Assembly: GCA_030527285.1 (NCBI GenBank)
Contig: JAUNBC010000009.1
Span: 1 to 63,848 of the forward strand
From: Bacillota bacterium
GTDB lineage: Bacteria > Bacillota > Dehalobacteriia > UBA4068
Direction: 5' to 3'
DNA length: 63,848 nt
Shown: piece by piece, positions 8,092 to 16,134 of the stretch
Numbering within the stretch: the first letter of the stretch is position 1
Layout of the letters: every line of letters starts with the position of its first letter
Translations under genes and position numbers: made by a program
The notes under the pieces: generated by a model
Told to the model about the DNA's origin: nothing
Seen by the model: only the letters and a program-made list of their open reading frames with translations
The model's database searches: none

Positions 8092-9033
8092 ATGAATCTA
8101 CCGCAACAGATCACCTTATGCGAGGTCGTGCTGCGCGACGGTCTGCAAAACGAGCCGAAGGTATTGGCTACCGGGTTCAAGCGGCAGCTGCTGGAGGATA
8201 TACAGGACGCCGGCGTCAAGCTGATCGAGGTCGGCTCTTTCGTCAATCCCCGCGCCGTGCCGCAAGTCGCCGATACCGACTTGCTGTTTGCCAACGCCGT
8301 CCGGCGCGAGGGCGTGGAATACCGCGCTTTGGTGCTCAATTTCAAGGGCTTACAGCGCGCCGCCGCCTGCGGCGTCACTAAAGCCAAGCTGACCGTATCG
8401 GCCAGCCTCTCGCATCAGCGCGCCAACGCCAATACTACGCATGAGGAGATATTCGCCGGCTTCGAGGAGATGGCGGCCTTTGCCGCCGCGCAGCGGATCA
8501 CGCTGTCCGGCGCTATATCCACGGCCTTTGGCTGCCCCTTCGAGGGCGCGGTGTCCGCCGAGACGCTCAAGGCCATCGTGCGCCAGTATCTGCGCATCGG
8601 CGTGACAGAGCTGTCCTTGTCCGACACCACCGGTATGGGCGACCCGCTGTTGGTATACCGGCTGGTCAGCGAGATGAAGGATACCTTCCCGCAGGTGATG
8701 TGGAACCTGCATTTTCATAATACGCGCGGCATGGGTCTGGCCAATGTGTTCGCCGCCATGCAGGCCGGCGCGGACCGCTTCGACGCCAGCATCGGCGGCA
8801 TGGGCGGCTGCCCCTTCGCCCCCGGCGCGGACGGCAATATCGCCAGCGAGGACGTGCTGCATATGTGCGAGCTGATGGGCGTCGACACCGGCGTCGATCT
8901 GGATAAGGTCATCGCGATGGCGCGGCGCTTGCAGGACGAGGTAGGGCATCCGCTGTCCAGCTCGCTGCTCAAGGCGGGCAAGAATAGCGAGCTGGCCGAT
9001 CTGGCCACCGCTAAAATGTCCGGCTCCAAATAG
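8092..9033 (+). CDS. HMG-CoA lyase-like DRE-TIM acyl-CoA lyase
   Basis: The 313-residue protein carries the HMGL hallmarks: LRDGLQNE near residues 14-21, the metal-binding HFHNTRG near 207, and the catalytic-cysteine loop GGMGGCPFAPGADGNIASED (about 234-253). Enzymes of this family cleave 3-hydroxy-3-substituted acyl-CoAs, classically HMG-CoA to acetyl-CoA and acetoacetate. ATG 8092 is chosen with GGAGG 8 nt upstream; a GTG at 8077 overlaps that Shine-Dalgarno. As the first gene of the TRAP/ThDP cluster, its natural substrate may be a tertiary-hydroxy acyl-CoA made by the neighbouring acylating dehydrogenase. The substrate is inferred, not shown. Confidence 0.85.
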   Translation: MNLPQQITLCEVVLRDGLQNEPKVLATGFKRQLLEDIQDAGVKLIEVGSFVNPRAVPQVADTDLLFANAVRREGVEYRALVLNFKGLQRAAACGVTKAKLTVSASLSHQRANANTTHEEIFAGFEEMAAFAAAQRITLSGAISTAFGCPFEGAVSAETLKAIVRQYLRIGVTELSLSDTTGMGDPLLVYRLVSEMKDTFPQVMWNLHFHNTRGMGLANVFAAMQAGADRFDASIGGMGGCPFAPGADGNIASEDVLHMCELMGVDTGVDLDKVIAMARRLQDEVGHPLSSSLLKAGKNSELADLATAKMSGSK

Positions 9034-9079
9034 GTCTCAGCTATACTGATATAAATTTTATGAAAGGCTGGTAATCTTT

Positions 9080-10498
9080 ATGGCTAAGGAAATGACTGCC
9101 GAACAGGTGCAGGAGCTGCAACAGCTGTTTGAAAAGGCGCGCGCCGCGCAGAAGGTGCTCGAAACATACGACCAGGCGCGTATCGACCGTCTCTGTCAGG
9201 CGGTGTGCTGGGCGATCTCCAATAAAAAGACCTTTGAGCGACTGGTTGCCATGGGTATTGAGGAAAGCGGCCTCGGCGACCCGGTATCGCGGCTGAATAA
9301 ACGCAATAAGATCCGTCTGATACTGCGCGAGGCGCTGCGTCATCCCAGCGTCGGCATCGTTGAGGAAATACCGGAGAAGGGCATCGTCAAATATGCCAAG
9401 CCGGTCGGCGTGATCGCCTCGCTGGTGCCCACCACCAATCCCGATCTCACCCCCGGCGGACAGGCGGTATACGCGATCAAAGCGCGCGACGCGGTGATCT
9501 TTTCGCCGCATCCCCGCTCCAAGAAGACTACCTTCGAAAGCGTGGAGATCATGCGCCGCGCTTTGGCGGCCGAGGGCGCGCCGGCGGATATACTGCAATG
9601 CATCACCCTGCCCTCGATACCGATGACCGAGGCGCTGATGGCGGAAGCCGATCTGACTATCGCCACCGGCGGCAAGCCGATGGTCAAGGCCGCCTACAGC
9701 TCCGGCAAGCCGGCCTATGGCTCCGGCGCGGGCAACGCGACGATGATCTTTGACGAAACGGCCGACGTGGTCGAGGCCTGCCATAATACCATGCTTTCCA
9801 AGACCTCCGATTATGGCTCCGGCTGCTCCGCCGACGGCAATATCGTCGTCCATGAGAGCATTTATGACGCGGTGCTCGAGCAGCTCCAGGTCGAGGGCGG
9901 CTATTTTGCCAAGGGCGAGGAAAAAGAGATGCTGCGCCGCGGCATGTGGGATGAAGAATGTCACCGCAAATCCGACACCGTAGCCATCGCGCCGCAGGAG
10001 CTGGCGCGTCGTTGCGGCTTTGAGATCCCCGCCGACCGCAAATTCATCTTCGTCCTGGGCGACGGCTATGGCAGCGATTATCAGCATCTGTTCTGCTCGG
10101 AGAAGCTCACCACCTTATTGGCGGTGCATAAATACGAGGGCGAGTTTGAAAACGCGCTCGACGCGATGCGCGCCATCTATGAAGTAGGCGGCAAGGGTCA
10201 TTCCGTCGGTATCTATTCCTTTGACGACGAGCATATACACCGCCTCGGCTTGGCCGCGCCGGTGTCGCGGATCATGGTGCGTCAGCCGCAGTCCAAAGCC
10301 AATGCCGGCGCCGCGACCAACGGTATGCCGCCGACCTCGTCGATGTCTTGCGGCACTTGGGGCGGCAATATCGTCTCCGAGAATATCTGGCTCAAGCATT
10401 ACATGAATTATACCTGGGTTTCGCGTCCCATACCGGCGGATATGCCTTCGCCCGAGGAATTGTTCGGCGATTTCTATGACCCGGCTATGGATGAATAA
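9080..10498 (+). CDS. CoA-acylating aldehyde dehydrogenase family protein
   Basis: The 472-residue ALDH-superfamily protein has the N-terminal helical and Rossmann features of the acylating branch (EutE/SauS-like): TNPDLTPGGQAVYAIKARDA with FSPHPRSKK, and the catalytic Cys near residue 250 in SDYGSGCSADGN. Such enzymes convert an aldehyde plus CoA and NAD(P)+ to acyl-CoA. SauS (sulfoacetaldehyde) and EutE (acetaldehyde) are the nearest described types I can name. It sits between the HMGL-like lyase and the ThDP enzyme, so it probably handles an aldehyde released by ring or C-C cleavage. The exact substrate is unknown. Confidence 0.85.
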   Translation: MAKEMTAEQVQELQQLFEKARAAQKVLETYDQARIDRLCQAVCWAISNKKTFERLVAMGIEESGLGDPVSRLNKRNKIRLILREALRHPSVGIVEEIPEKGIVKYAKPVGVIASLVPTTNPDLTPGGQAVYAIKARDAVIFSPHPRSKKTTFESVEIMRRALAAEGAPADILQCITLPSIPMTEALMAEADLTIATGGKPMVKAAYSSGKPAYGSGAGNATMIFDETADVVEACHNTMLSKTSDYGSGCSADGNIVVHESIYDAVLEQLQVEGGYFAKGEEKEMLRRGMWDEECHRKSDTVAIAPQELARRCGFEIPADRKFIFVLGDGYGSDYQHLFCSEKLTTLLAVHKYEGEFENALDAMRAIYEVGGKGHSVGIYSFDDEHIHRLGLAAPVSRIMVRQPQSKANAGAATNGMPPTSSMSCGTWGGNIVSENIWLKHYMNYTWVSRPIPADMPSPEELFGDFYDPAMDE

Positions 10499-10530
10499 GC
10501 AATACCGATAACAGCGAAAGGAGCCAGCCA

Positions 10531-12351
10531 ATGAAAAAACTTGTTTCCGAGCAGGTAGTGGATTATTTGGAGCGGCGCGGCGTGGAGTATATTTTCGGCT
10601 TATGCGGCCATACGCTGATCGGCCTGCTCGACGCGCTGTCGCGCAGCGAGAAGATCAAATATATCTCCTTCCGCCATGAGCAGATCGCCACCACCGCCGC
10701 CGACGGCTATGCCCGTCTGACGAAAAAGGCCGGCGTTGTGATCTGTCATCTCGGCCCCGGTATCACCAATGTCGTGACCGGCGTGGCCAACGCCGCCTTC
10801 GACTCGATACCGCTGGTGGTGATCGCCGGCGACGTGCCCAGCTATTACTTTGGCCGCCATCCGCATCAGGAGGTCAATATGCATGCCGACGCTTCGCAGT
10901 ATGAGCTGCTGCGTCCGGTGGTCAAGCGCGCCTGGCGCATCGACGATCCCGAGGCGCTGCCGGCCATACTCGACAAAGCCTTCCGTCTGGCCGAGAGCGG
11001 CCGCCCGGGGCCGGTGCTGATCGACGTGCCGATGGATATGTTCTCGCGTGAGATCGACGACGACCTGTTCGCCCGCACCTATATGGATAGTGATGAGACG
11101 ATACGGCCGGCTTTGGCGCCGCGCGCCGCGCGTGAGATCGCGCGCCGTCTGGTCGAGGCCGAGCGTCCGCTGATCCATGCCGGCGGCGGCGTATTGCTGG
11201 CCGAGGCCAGCGCCGAGCTGGCGGAGCTGGTCGATTTTCTCGATATACCGGTATCGCGCACGCTGATGGGGCAGGGCTGCCTCTCCGACACGCATCCGCT
11301 GATGGCCGGACAGACCGGCTTCTGGGGGCTGCAATTCACGCATCAGCTCACCGTCAATGCCGACGTGATACTGGGCCTGGGTACGCGCTTTGCCGAGGCG
11401 GACAGCTCCAGCTGGTATCCGGGCGTGACCTTTGATATGGAAAAGACCAAGTTCCTGCAAATAGATATCGACCCCATGGAGATCGGCCGTAATTATCCGG
11501 TGGAGATCGGCGCCGTCGCCGATATCAAAGAAGCGCTGCGGCAGATATTGGCCGAGGTCAAGTCCATCTGCCCGCAGGGCATAGACCGCCCGCAGCTGCG
11601 CCGCTTGATCGCCGAGAACAAGGCCGCCTTCAAGGCCGCTAATGTCGATATCGCTAATGACGACCGCTTCCCGATGACTCCGCAGCGCATACTCAAGGAC
11701 GTCAAGGAGATCATCCCCGAGGACGCGATCATTTTCACCGACGTCGGCTGGAACAAGAACGGCGTGGCGCAGCAATTCGACGTCACCATCCCCGGCACTA
11801 TCCATCACAGCTCCGGTCTGGCGACCATGGGCTTCGGCGCTTTCGCGCTGCTCGGCGGCAAGCTGGCCGCGCCCGACAAGGTAGTGCTGACCTTGGTCGG
11901 CGACGGCGGCTTCGGCAATAATCCCAGCGCGCTGGCCACAGCGGTGGAGCAGAATATCCCGGTGATCTGGGTGGTGATGAACAATTCCGCTTTCGGTACC
12001 ATCGCCGGCCTGGAATACGCCAATTACGCAACGCGCTTCGGCACGGTATTCACCACGCCCGACGGGCAGGCTTATTCGCCGAACTGGGCCGAGGTGGCCA
12101 AGGGCTACGGCGTGCGCGGCAAGCGCATCACTTCCGCCGCCGAGTTTGCGCCGGCGCTGCGCGAGGCCATCGCCGCCAACTGCCCGTATGTGCTGGACGT
12201 GCCGATGGAGAATATCGCCGTGCCTACGCCCGGCTGCTGGAATATCAACGACATCTATACGCCCAAGCCCAATGTTGCGGAGGGCAAGGTCAGACGCGAC
12301 GCCGACGGCAACTTTTATCCGCCGTCTCATAGCGGCTCGCATAAGGCATAG
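10531..12351 (+). CDS. ThDP-dependent enzyme (acetolactate synthase / IolD / Xsc superfamily)
   Basis: The 606-residue protein has the three-domain architecture of the acetohydroxyacid synthase superfamily: a PYR domain with catalytic Glu at residue 50 (FRHEQ), a central domain, and a PP domain with the ThDP/Mg2+ motif GDGGFGNN...NN near 457-485. Members include acetolactate synthase, sulfoacetaldehyde acetyltransferase and the ring-opening hydrolases IolD and cyclohexane-1,2-dione hydrolase. No small regulatory subunit follows, and the neighbours are catabolic, so valine biosynthesis is unlikely. I infer C-C bond cleavage of a diketone or 2-oxo compound. AAGGAG precedes the ATG. Confidence 0.8.
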   Translation: MKKLVSEQVVDYLERRGVEYIFGLCGHTLIGLLDALSRSEKIKYISFRHEQIATTAADGYARLTKKAGVVICHLGPGITNVVTGVANAAFDSIPLVVIAGDVPSYYFGRHPHQEVNMHADASQYELLRPVVKRAWRIDDPEALPAILDKAFRLAESGRPGPVLIDVPMDMFSREIDDDLFARTYMDSDETIRPALAPRAAREIARRLVEAERPLIHAGGGVLLAEASAELAELVDFLDIPVSRTLMGQGCLSDTHPLMAGQTGFWGLQFTHQLTVNADVILGLGTRFAEADSSSWYPGVTFDMEKTKFLQIDIDPMEIGRNYPVEIGAVADIKEALRQILAEVKSICPQGIDRPQLRRLIAENKAAFKAANVDIANDDRFPMTPQRILKDVKEIIPEDAIIFTDVGWNKNGVAQQFDVTIPGTIHHSSGLATMGFGAFALLGGKLAAPDKVVLTLVGDGGFGNNPSALATAVEQNIPVIWVVMNNSAFGTIAGLEYANYATRFGTVFTTPDGQAYSPNWAEVAKGYGVRGKRITSAAEFAPALREAIAANCPYVLDVPMENIAVPTPGCWNINDIYTPKPNVAEGKVRRDADGNFYPPSHSGSHKA

Positions 12352-12356
12352 CTTCA

Positions 12357-12380
12357 GCACGACGATAAACGGCGCGATAC
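12357..12380 (+). repeat. 24-bp direct repeat, left copy
   Basis: This 24-bp sequence is identical to 12506-12529 (period 149 bp) and brackets the repeat family 2 element. It begins five bases after the ThDP gene stop. Confidence 0.8.
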
Positions 12381-12487
12381 GACGTTACGGCTTTCAGCCA
12401 GCGTCGTCACATACGTTTTAGTATGCTCCTTGCTGTCTGAAATCCGCGCCTTGTCTCGCTTGTTTCTCGCCGCGCTGATAGATGTGC
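12381..12487 (-). repeat. Dispersed repeat family 2, copy C
   Basis: Read on the minus strand, this segment aligns with 49367-49460 on the plus strand. Both share AGAAACAAGCG-GACAAGGCGCG and then a TAAAAC-loop hairpin whose stem differs by compensatory changes. It lies between the ThDP and TIM-barrel genes and is bracketed by exact 24-bp direct repeats, as if inserted with a target duplication or created by a tandem duplication. Confidence 0.65.
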
Positions 12488-12505
12488 GAGTTTTCGGATA
12501 ACCTC

Positions 12506-12529
12506 GCACGACGATAAACGGCGCGATAC
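12506..12529 (+). repeat. 24-bp direct repeat, right copy
   Basis: The exact copy of 12357-12380. It is followed by the Shine-Dalgarno of the TIM-barrel gene. Confidence 0.8.
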
Positions 12530-12556
12530 TTCTAACCACACTTATTGGAGGACATT

Positions 12557-13378
12557 ATGAGCAGAAAGTTCTCTCTCGCTTATTTAACTATTCCCGGCAC
12601 CGGCGTGGTCGAGCATATCCGCATTGCCGCCGAGGCCGGCTACGACATGGTCAGCCTGCGCACCATTCCCATGCATTTGCCCAATGAGCCGTTGTTCATC
12701 ATGGAAAAGGACGCGGCGCTGTTCAATGCGACCAAGGCCGCGCTCAGGGAGTACGGCCTGGGGCTCAATGATATCGAGCTGGCGCGGGTGCGCGGCGATC
12801 TGCATATCGAGGAATACAAGCCGGCCTTTGAAAAGGGCGCGGAGCTGGGCGCGAGGAACGTCCTGTCCAGCATCTGGTGCAAGGATAAGCCGTATATCTA
12901 CGAGCAGTTTGGCCGTATCTGCGATATGGCGGCCGAGTATGATATGACTGTCAATCTCGAGTTCGTCACCTTCGCCGGCGTTACCGACGTGCGCGAGGCG
13001 CTGGATGTGCTGCATACCGTGGCGCGCCCCAATGCGCGGCTGATGGTCGATACGCTGCATGCGCATCGCTCCCGCGTCACCGCCGCCGAGCTGGCCGCCG
13101 TCCCGCGCGAGCTGTTCGGCTTCATCCATCTCTGCGACGGCCCCGGCCCGATACCGGCGCTCGACGACCCGTCGATGATCGGCGTGGCGCGCGAGGGGCG
13201 GCTGTATATCGGCGCGGGCGGCGTGGATATAGCCGGCATGCTCAAGGCGATGCCGGCCAACGACGTCTCCATCGAGCTGCCCAATTCCGCCGAGATGAGC
13301 GCGCGCGGCGCAGCCGGCCATGCCGCCGAATGCCTGCGCAGCGCCAAGGCCTATTTCGCCGCGCATAATATCGACTGA
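12557..13378 (+). CDS. Xylose-isomerase-like TIM-barrel protein (sugar phosphate isomerase/epimerase family)
   Basis: The 273-residue protein has the AP-endonuclease-2/xylose-isomerase-like fold. The expected metal ligands are visible in order: NLEF (Glu), MVDTLHAHRS (Asp/His), FIHLCDG (His) and SIELPN (Glu). The family includes inosose dehydratase IolE, IolI, hydroxypyruvate isomerase and 3-dehydroshikimate dehydratase. GGAGG lies 5 nt before ATG 12557; a TTG at 12545 overlaps it and is rejected. In this cluster a dehydratase or epimerase acting on a cyclic keto-polyol fits, by analogy with IolE. The reaction is inferred. Confidence 0.8.
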   Translation: MSRKFSLAYLTIPGTGVVEHIRIAAEAGYDMVSLRTIPMHLPNEPLFIMEKDAALFNATKAALREYGLGLNDIELARVRGDLHIEEYKPAFEKGAELGARNVLSSIWCKDKPYIYEQFGRICDMAAEYDMTVNLEFVTFAGVTDVREALDVLHTVARPNARLMVDTLHAHRSRVTAAELAAVPRELFGFIHLCDGPGPIPALDDPSMIGVAREGRLYIGAGGVDIAGMLKAMPANDVSIELPNSAEMSARGAAGHAAECLRSAKAYFAAHNID

Positions 13379-13407
13379 CGGCTAACCGTCTTTAAGGAGG
13401 TAGTGAT

Positions 13408-14586
13408 ATGTATACTGAACCTCAGGTAGTGACTGTCGGCACGGTGGGCGGCGGCTATGCCGCGTATCTGCACGGCAACGGCTATGCCAAGGTCAGCGGC
13501 GTCACGGTGCGCTTAAAGGGCGTCTGCGATATCGACGCGGCCAAGGCCGAGGCGGTGCGCGACGCTTACGGCTATGAATACGCCTGCAGCGAATTCGACG
13601 AGCTGCTGGCCGATGCGGATATCGACGTTATTGATATCGTCACCCCGCCTTTTTTACATATCTCGATGGTGAAAAAGGCTTTGCAGGCCGGCAAGCATGT
13701 GATCTGCGAGAAGCCGCTGACCGGTTATTTCGGCGCTCCGGGCGAGCAGAACGTCGGCGCTACGCCCAAATCGCTGATGTATAAGCAGGTGATGGCCGAA
13801 TTGGACGATCTGCGGCAGGTGATAGCAAGCAGCGGTAAGAAGTTCCTCTTTGCCGAGAACTTTGTCTATGCCACCCCGGTGCAAAAGGCGGCGGAGATCG
13901 TGCGCGCCAAAAAAAGCAAGATCCTGTTCCTCAAGGGCGAGGAGAGCCTCAAGGGCTCCAGCTCGCCGGTGGCGGGCAAATGGAATTGCAGCGGCGGCGG
14001 TACGCTGTCGCGCACCGGCTGCCATCCGCTGGGCGGCATGCTGTGGCTGAAGCAGCAGGAGGCGGCGGCGCGCGGCGAGCGCATCACGATCAGGAGCGTG
14101 GTCGCCGACATTGGCGTGGCCACGGCCTGCTTGAACGAAGACGAGCACCGCCATATCGCGGCGCGTCCCGAGGACGTCGAGGACTTCGGCGTCTGCACCG
14201 TCACCTTTTCCGACGGCACCAAGTCCGTGACCATGGCTACCGACACGGTGCTGGGCGGCACTAAGAATTACATCGAGGTCTATTGCAACGACGCGGCGCT
14301 GATCTGCAATATCACCCCTACCGATATACTCAATACTTATTTCCTCGACCAGCGCGATCTCGACGACGTGTATATCGCGGAGATGCTGCCGGCCAAGCTG
14401 GGCTGGAACAAGGCCTTTGTCAATGACGAGATCATTCGCGGCTATGTGGGGGAGATGCAGGACTTTGTCGAGACTATCGCCTATGACCGCGAGCCGACCA
14501 GCGGCTTCGAGCTGGCCTATCAGGTGACGCAGGTCTTGCACGCCGCCTATGTGTCGGCGGAAGAGGGTCGCCGCGTCGAGTTGTAG
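13408..14586 (+). CDS. Gfo/Idh/MocA-family NAD(P)-dependent oxidoreductase
   Basis: The 392-residue protein has an N-terminal Rossmann domain (GTVGGGYAAYLHG; ADIDVIDIVTPP) and the family motif EKP at residues 101-103, with Lys102 the expected catalytic lysine. A C-terminal alpha/beta substrate domain follows. Members oxidise hydroxyls of sugars or cyclitols; IolG (inositol 2-dehydrogenase) is the best known. The glycine loop GTVGGGYAA is somewhat unusual for the family. The strong AGGAGGT and tight spacing place it in one operon with the TIM-barrel protein and the shikimate-dehydrogenase-like protein. Confidence 0.85.
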   Translation: MYTEPQVVTVGTVGGGYAAYLHGNGYAKVSGVTVRLKGVCDIDAAKAEAVRDAYGYEYACSEFDELLADADIDVIDIVTPPFLHISMVKKALQAGKHVICEKPLTGYFGAPGEQNVGATPKSLMYKQVMAELDDLRQVIASSGKKFLFAENFVYATPVQKAAEIVRAKKSKILFLKGEESLKGSSSPVAGKWNCSGGGTLSRTGCHPLGGMLWLKQQEAAARGERITIRSVVADIGVATACLNEDEHRHIAARPEDVEDFGVCTVTFSDGTKSVTMATDTVLGGTKNYIEVYCNDAALICNITPTDILNTYFLDQRDLDDVYIAEMLPAKLGWNKAFVNDEIIRGYVGEMQDFVETIAYDREPTSGFELAYQVTQVLHAAYVSAEEGRRVEL

Positions 14587-14627
14587 AATATATATTGTTT
14601 CAAGTATATTGCAAAGGAGCAAAAACC

Positions 14628-15494
14628 ATGCAGGTAGATATCAATACCAAGATGATCGCATTACTGGGCAAGCCGCTGGGTCAGAGCTTTGCCGCGCGTA
14701 TGCAAAACGCCGCTTATCGGGCGGCGGGTCTGAATATGCTCTATTTCTATGTCGAGGTGGAAAACGAGCATTTGCCCGATGTGATCAACGGCATCCGCAA
14801 TATGAATTTTGCCGGCTTTGCCGTGACCAAGCCGAATAAGGTGGCGGTGCTGCAATACCTTGACGAGCTGGACCCGCTGTGCGCCAAGATGGGCGCCAGC
14901 AATACCGTGCTGATCAAGGACGGGCGGTTGATCGGCTATAATACCGACGGCGTCGGCTTCCTCAGGTCCATGCAGGAGGAGACCGAGCTAAAAGTCGAGC
15001 AAAGCAGCTTCTTCTGCGCCGGCGCGGGCGGCGCGGGGCGCGCCGTATGCAGCGTGCTCGCTTATCACGGAGCTAGGCATATCTATATCATGGACGCGAA
15101 CCCCGAGGCGGCGCGGGCCTTGGTTGACGATATCAACAACAATTTCGCGCCGGTGGCGGAGTACGTTGATTTTGCCGATAAGACGGCCGCCTATCAAAAG
15201 GCCGCGCTCGCCGATATGGTGATGAACAATACCGGCCTCGGTATGCACAGCAGCGCCGACAAAACGCCGCTGCCCAAGGAGATACTGCGTCCCGGGCAGA
15301 TCTGCTTCGACGCTACCTACAATCCCAGCGAGACGCTGTTCCTCAAGCAGGCCAGGGAAGCCGGCTGCCAGACGATGAACGGCCTCGGCATGTCCCTGTA
15401 TCAAGGAGCAGCGCAAATAGAGATCTGGAGCGGGGCGGAGGCTCCGGTGCAGGTGATGCGCGATGAATTGATGGATATACTCGCGGGCAAATAG
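14628..15494 (+). CDS. Shikimate/quinate dehydrogenase-like protein with altered substrate site
   Basis: The 288-residue AroE-family protein has Lys71 (VTKPNK), Asp107 (GYNTDG) and the NADP loop GAGGAGRAV. The N-terminal carboxylate-binding motif, normally HSxSPxxHN, reads QSFAARMQN at residues 19-27: the His and the second Ser (now Ala22) are gone. In AroE these serines hold the shikimate carboxylate, so a different substrate is likely. ATG 14628 has AAAGGAG upstream; the in-frame ATG at 14595 is in the linker. Location between the Gfo/Idh enzyme and TRAP genes makes it catabolic rather than aromatic-biosynthetic. Confidence 0.85.
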   Translation: MQVDINTKMIALLGKPLGQSFAARMQNAAYRAAGLNMLYFYVEVENEHLPDVINGIRNMNFAGFAVTKPNKVAVLQYLDELDPLCAKMGASNTVLIKDGRLIGYNTDGVGFLRSMQEETELKVEQSSFFCAGAGGAGRAVCSVLAYHGARHIYIMDANPEAARALVDDINNNFAPVAEYVDFADKTAAYQKAALADMVMNNTGLGMHSSADKTPLPKEILRPGQICFDATYNPSETLFLKQAREAGCQTMNGLGMSLYQGAAQIEIWSGAEAPVQVMRDELMDILAGK

Positions 15495-15549
15495 CGCTGT
15501 TTTCGCGGCGTTAAACTCGCGATAATATAAAAGAAGAAGGAGGAGGGTC

Positions 15550-16134
15550 ATGAAAGTCATAAAATGGATAGACGATCACCTTGAAGAAACGCTCCTGGTT
15601 ATCCTCTTAGTGACTATTTGCTTCGTAATGATGGCGCAGATCATTTTGCGTAAGCTGCCCGTCGACAATCTCATTTGGGCGGAGGAGTTCTGTCGCTATT
15701 GCTACATTTGGTCGGTATTCCTCTCTTTGGGCTACACGATCAAGAAAGGCAATATGCTGCGCGTCAACGTGGTGATGGATTTACTGCCGCATAAGCTGCA
15801 TAATGCCGTGAAGCTATTCACCGACGTAGTGATGCTGGTGTTGTTTGTGATCTTTTTCCTGCACGCCATCGAATACACGCTGTTTCTCAAGGGCGTGGAG
15901 CAGATCTCCCCGGCCATGCAGATACCGATGTGGCTGATGTATTGCGCGACCATCGCCGGCTTCGGGCTGGCGGTGATACGCATGATACAGGTGATCGTCT
16001 ATGGCGTCCGGCATTTCAACGACAAGGCCGAGACTACGCTCGAAGCCGTGCTCAAGGAAGCCAAGGAAGAAGCGGCCGTAGTGCTGGGCGAGGACAATGC
16101 CGTCCTCGATACGCTGCAAGGGGGTGAAGCCTAA
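15550..16134 (+). CDS. dctQ: TRAP transporter small membrane subunit (DctQ type)
   Basis: The 194-residue protein has four predicted helices and the DctQ signature region around WAEEFCRYCYIWSVFLSLGY. It forms the membrane complex with the DctM subunit and imports an organic anion with Na+ or H+. A strong AGGAGG precedes the start. The stop overlaps the next start (TAATG), so it is translationally coupled. A charged tail of about 35 residues follows the last helix. Confidence 0.9.
   Translation: MKVIKWIDDHLEETLLVILLVTICFVMMAQIILRKLPVDNLIWAEEFCRYCYIWSVFLSLGYTIKKGNMLRVNVVMDLLPHKLHNAVKLFTDVVMLVLFVIFFLHAIEYTLFLKGVEQISPAMQIPMWLMYCATIAGFGLAVIRMIQVIVYGVRHFNDKAETTLEAVLKEAKEEAAVVLGEDNAVLDTLQGGEA

Noticed and set aside
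10531-12351. Annotation as biosynthetic acetolactate synthase (ilvB)
   Set aside because: No ilvN small subunit or ilvC nearby, and all neighbours are catabolic with a TRAP transporter.
10600-12360. 586-codon open frame antisense to the ThDP gene
   Set aside because: Shadow of a well-supported gene; composition is typical of reversed GC-rich codons.
14595-14627. Longer start for the shikimate-dehydrogenase-like gene
   Set aside because: The AAAGGAG lies downstream of this ATG, directly before ATG 14628, and the extra residues do not fit the family.
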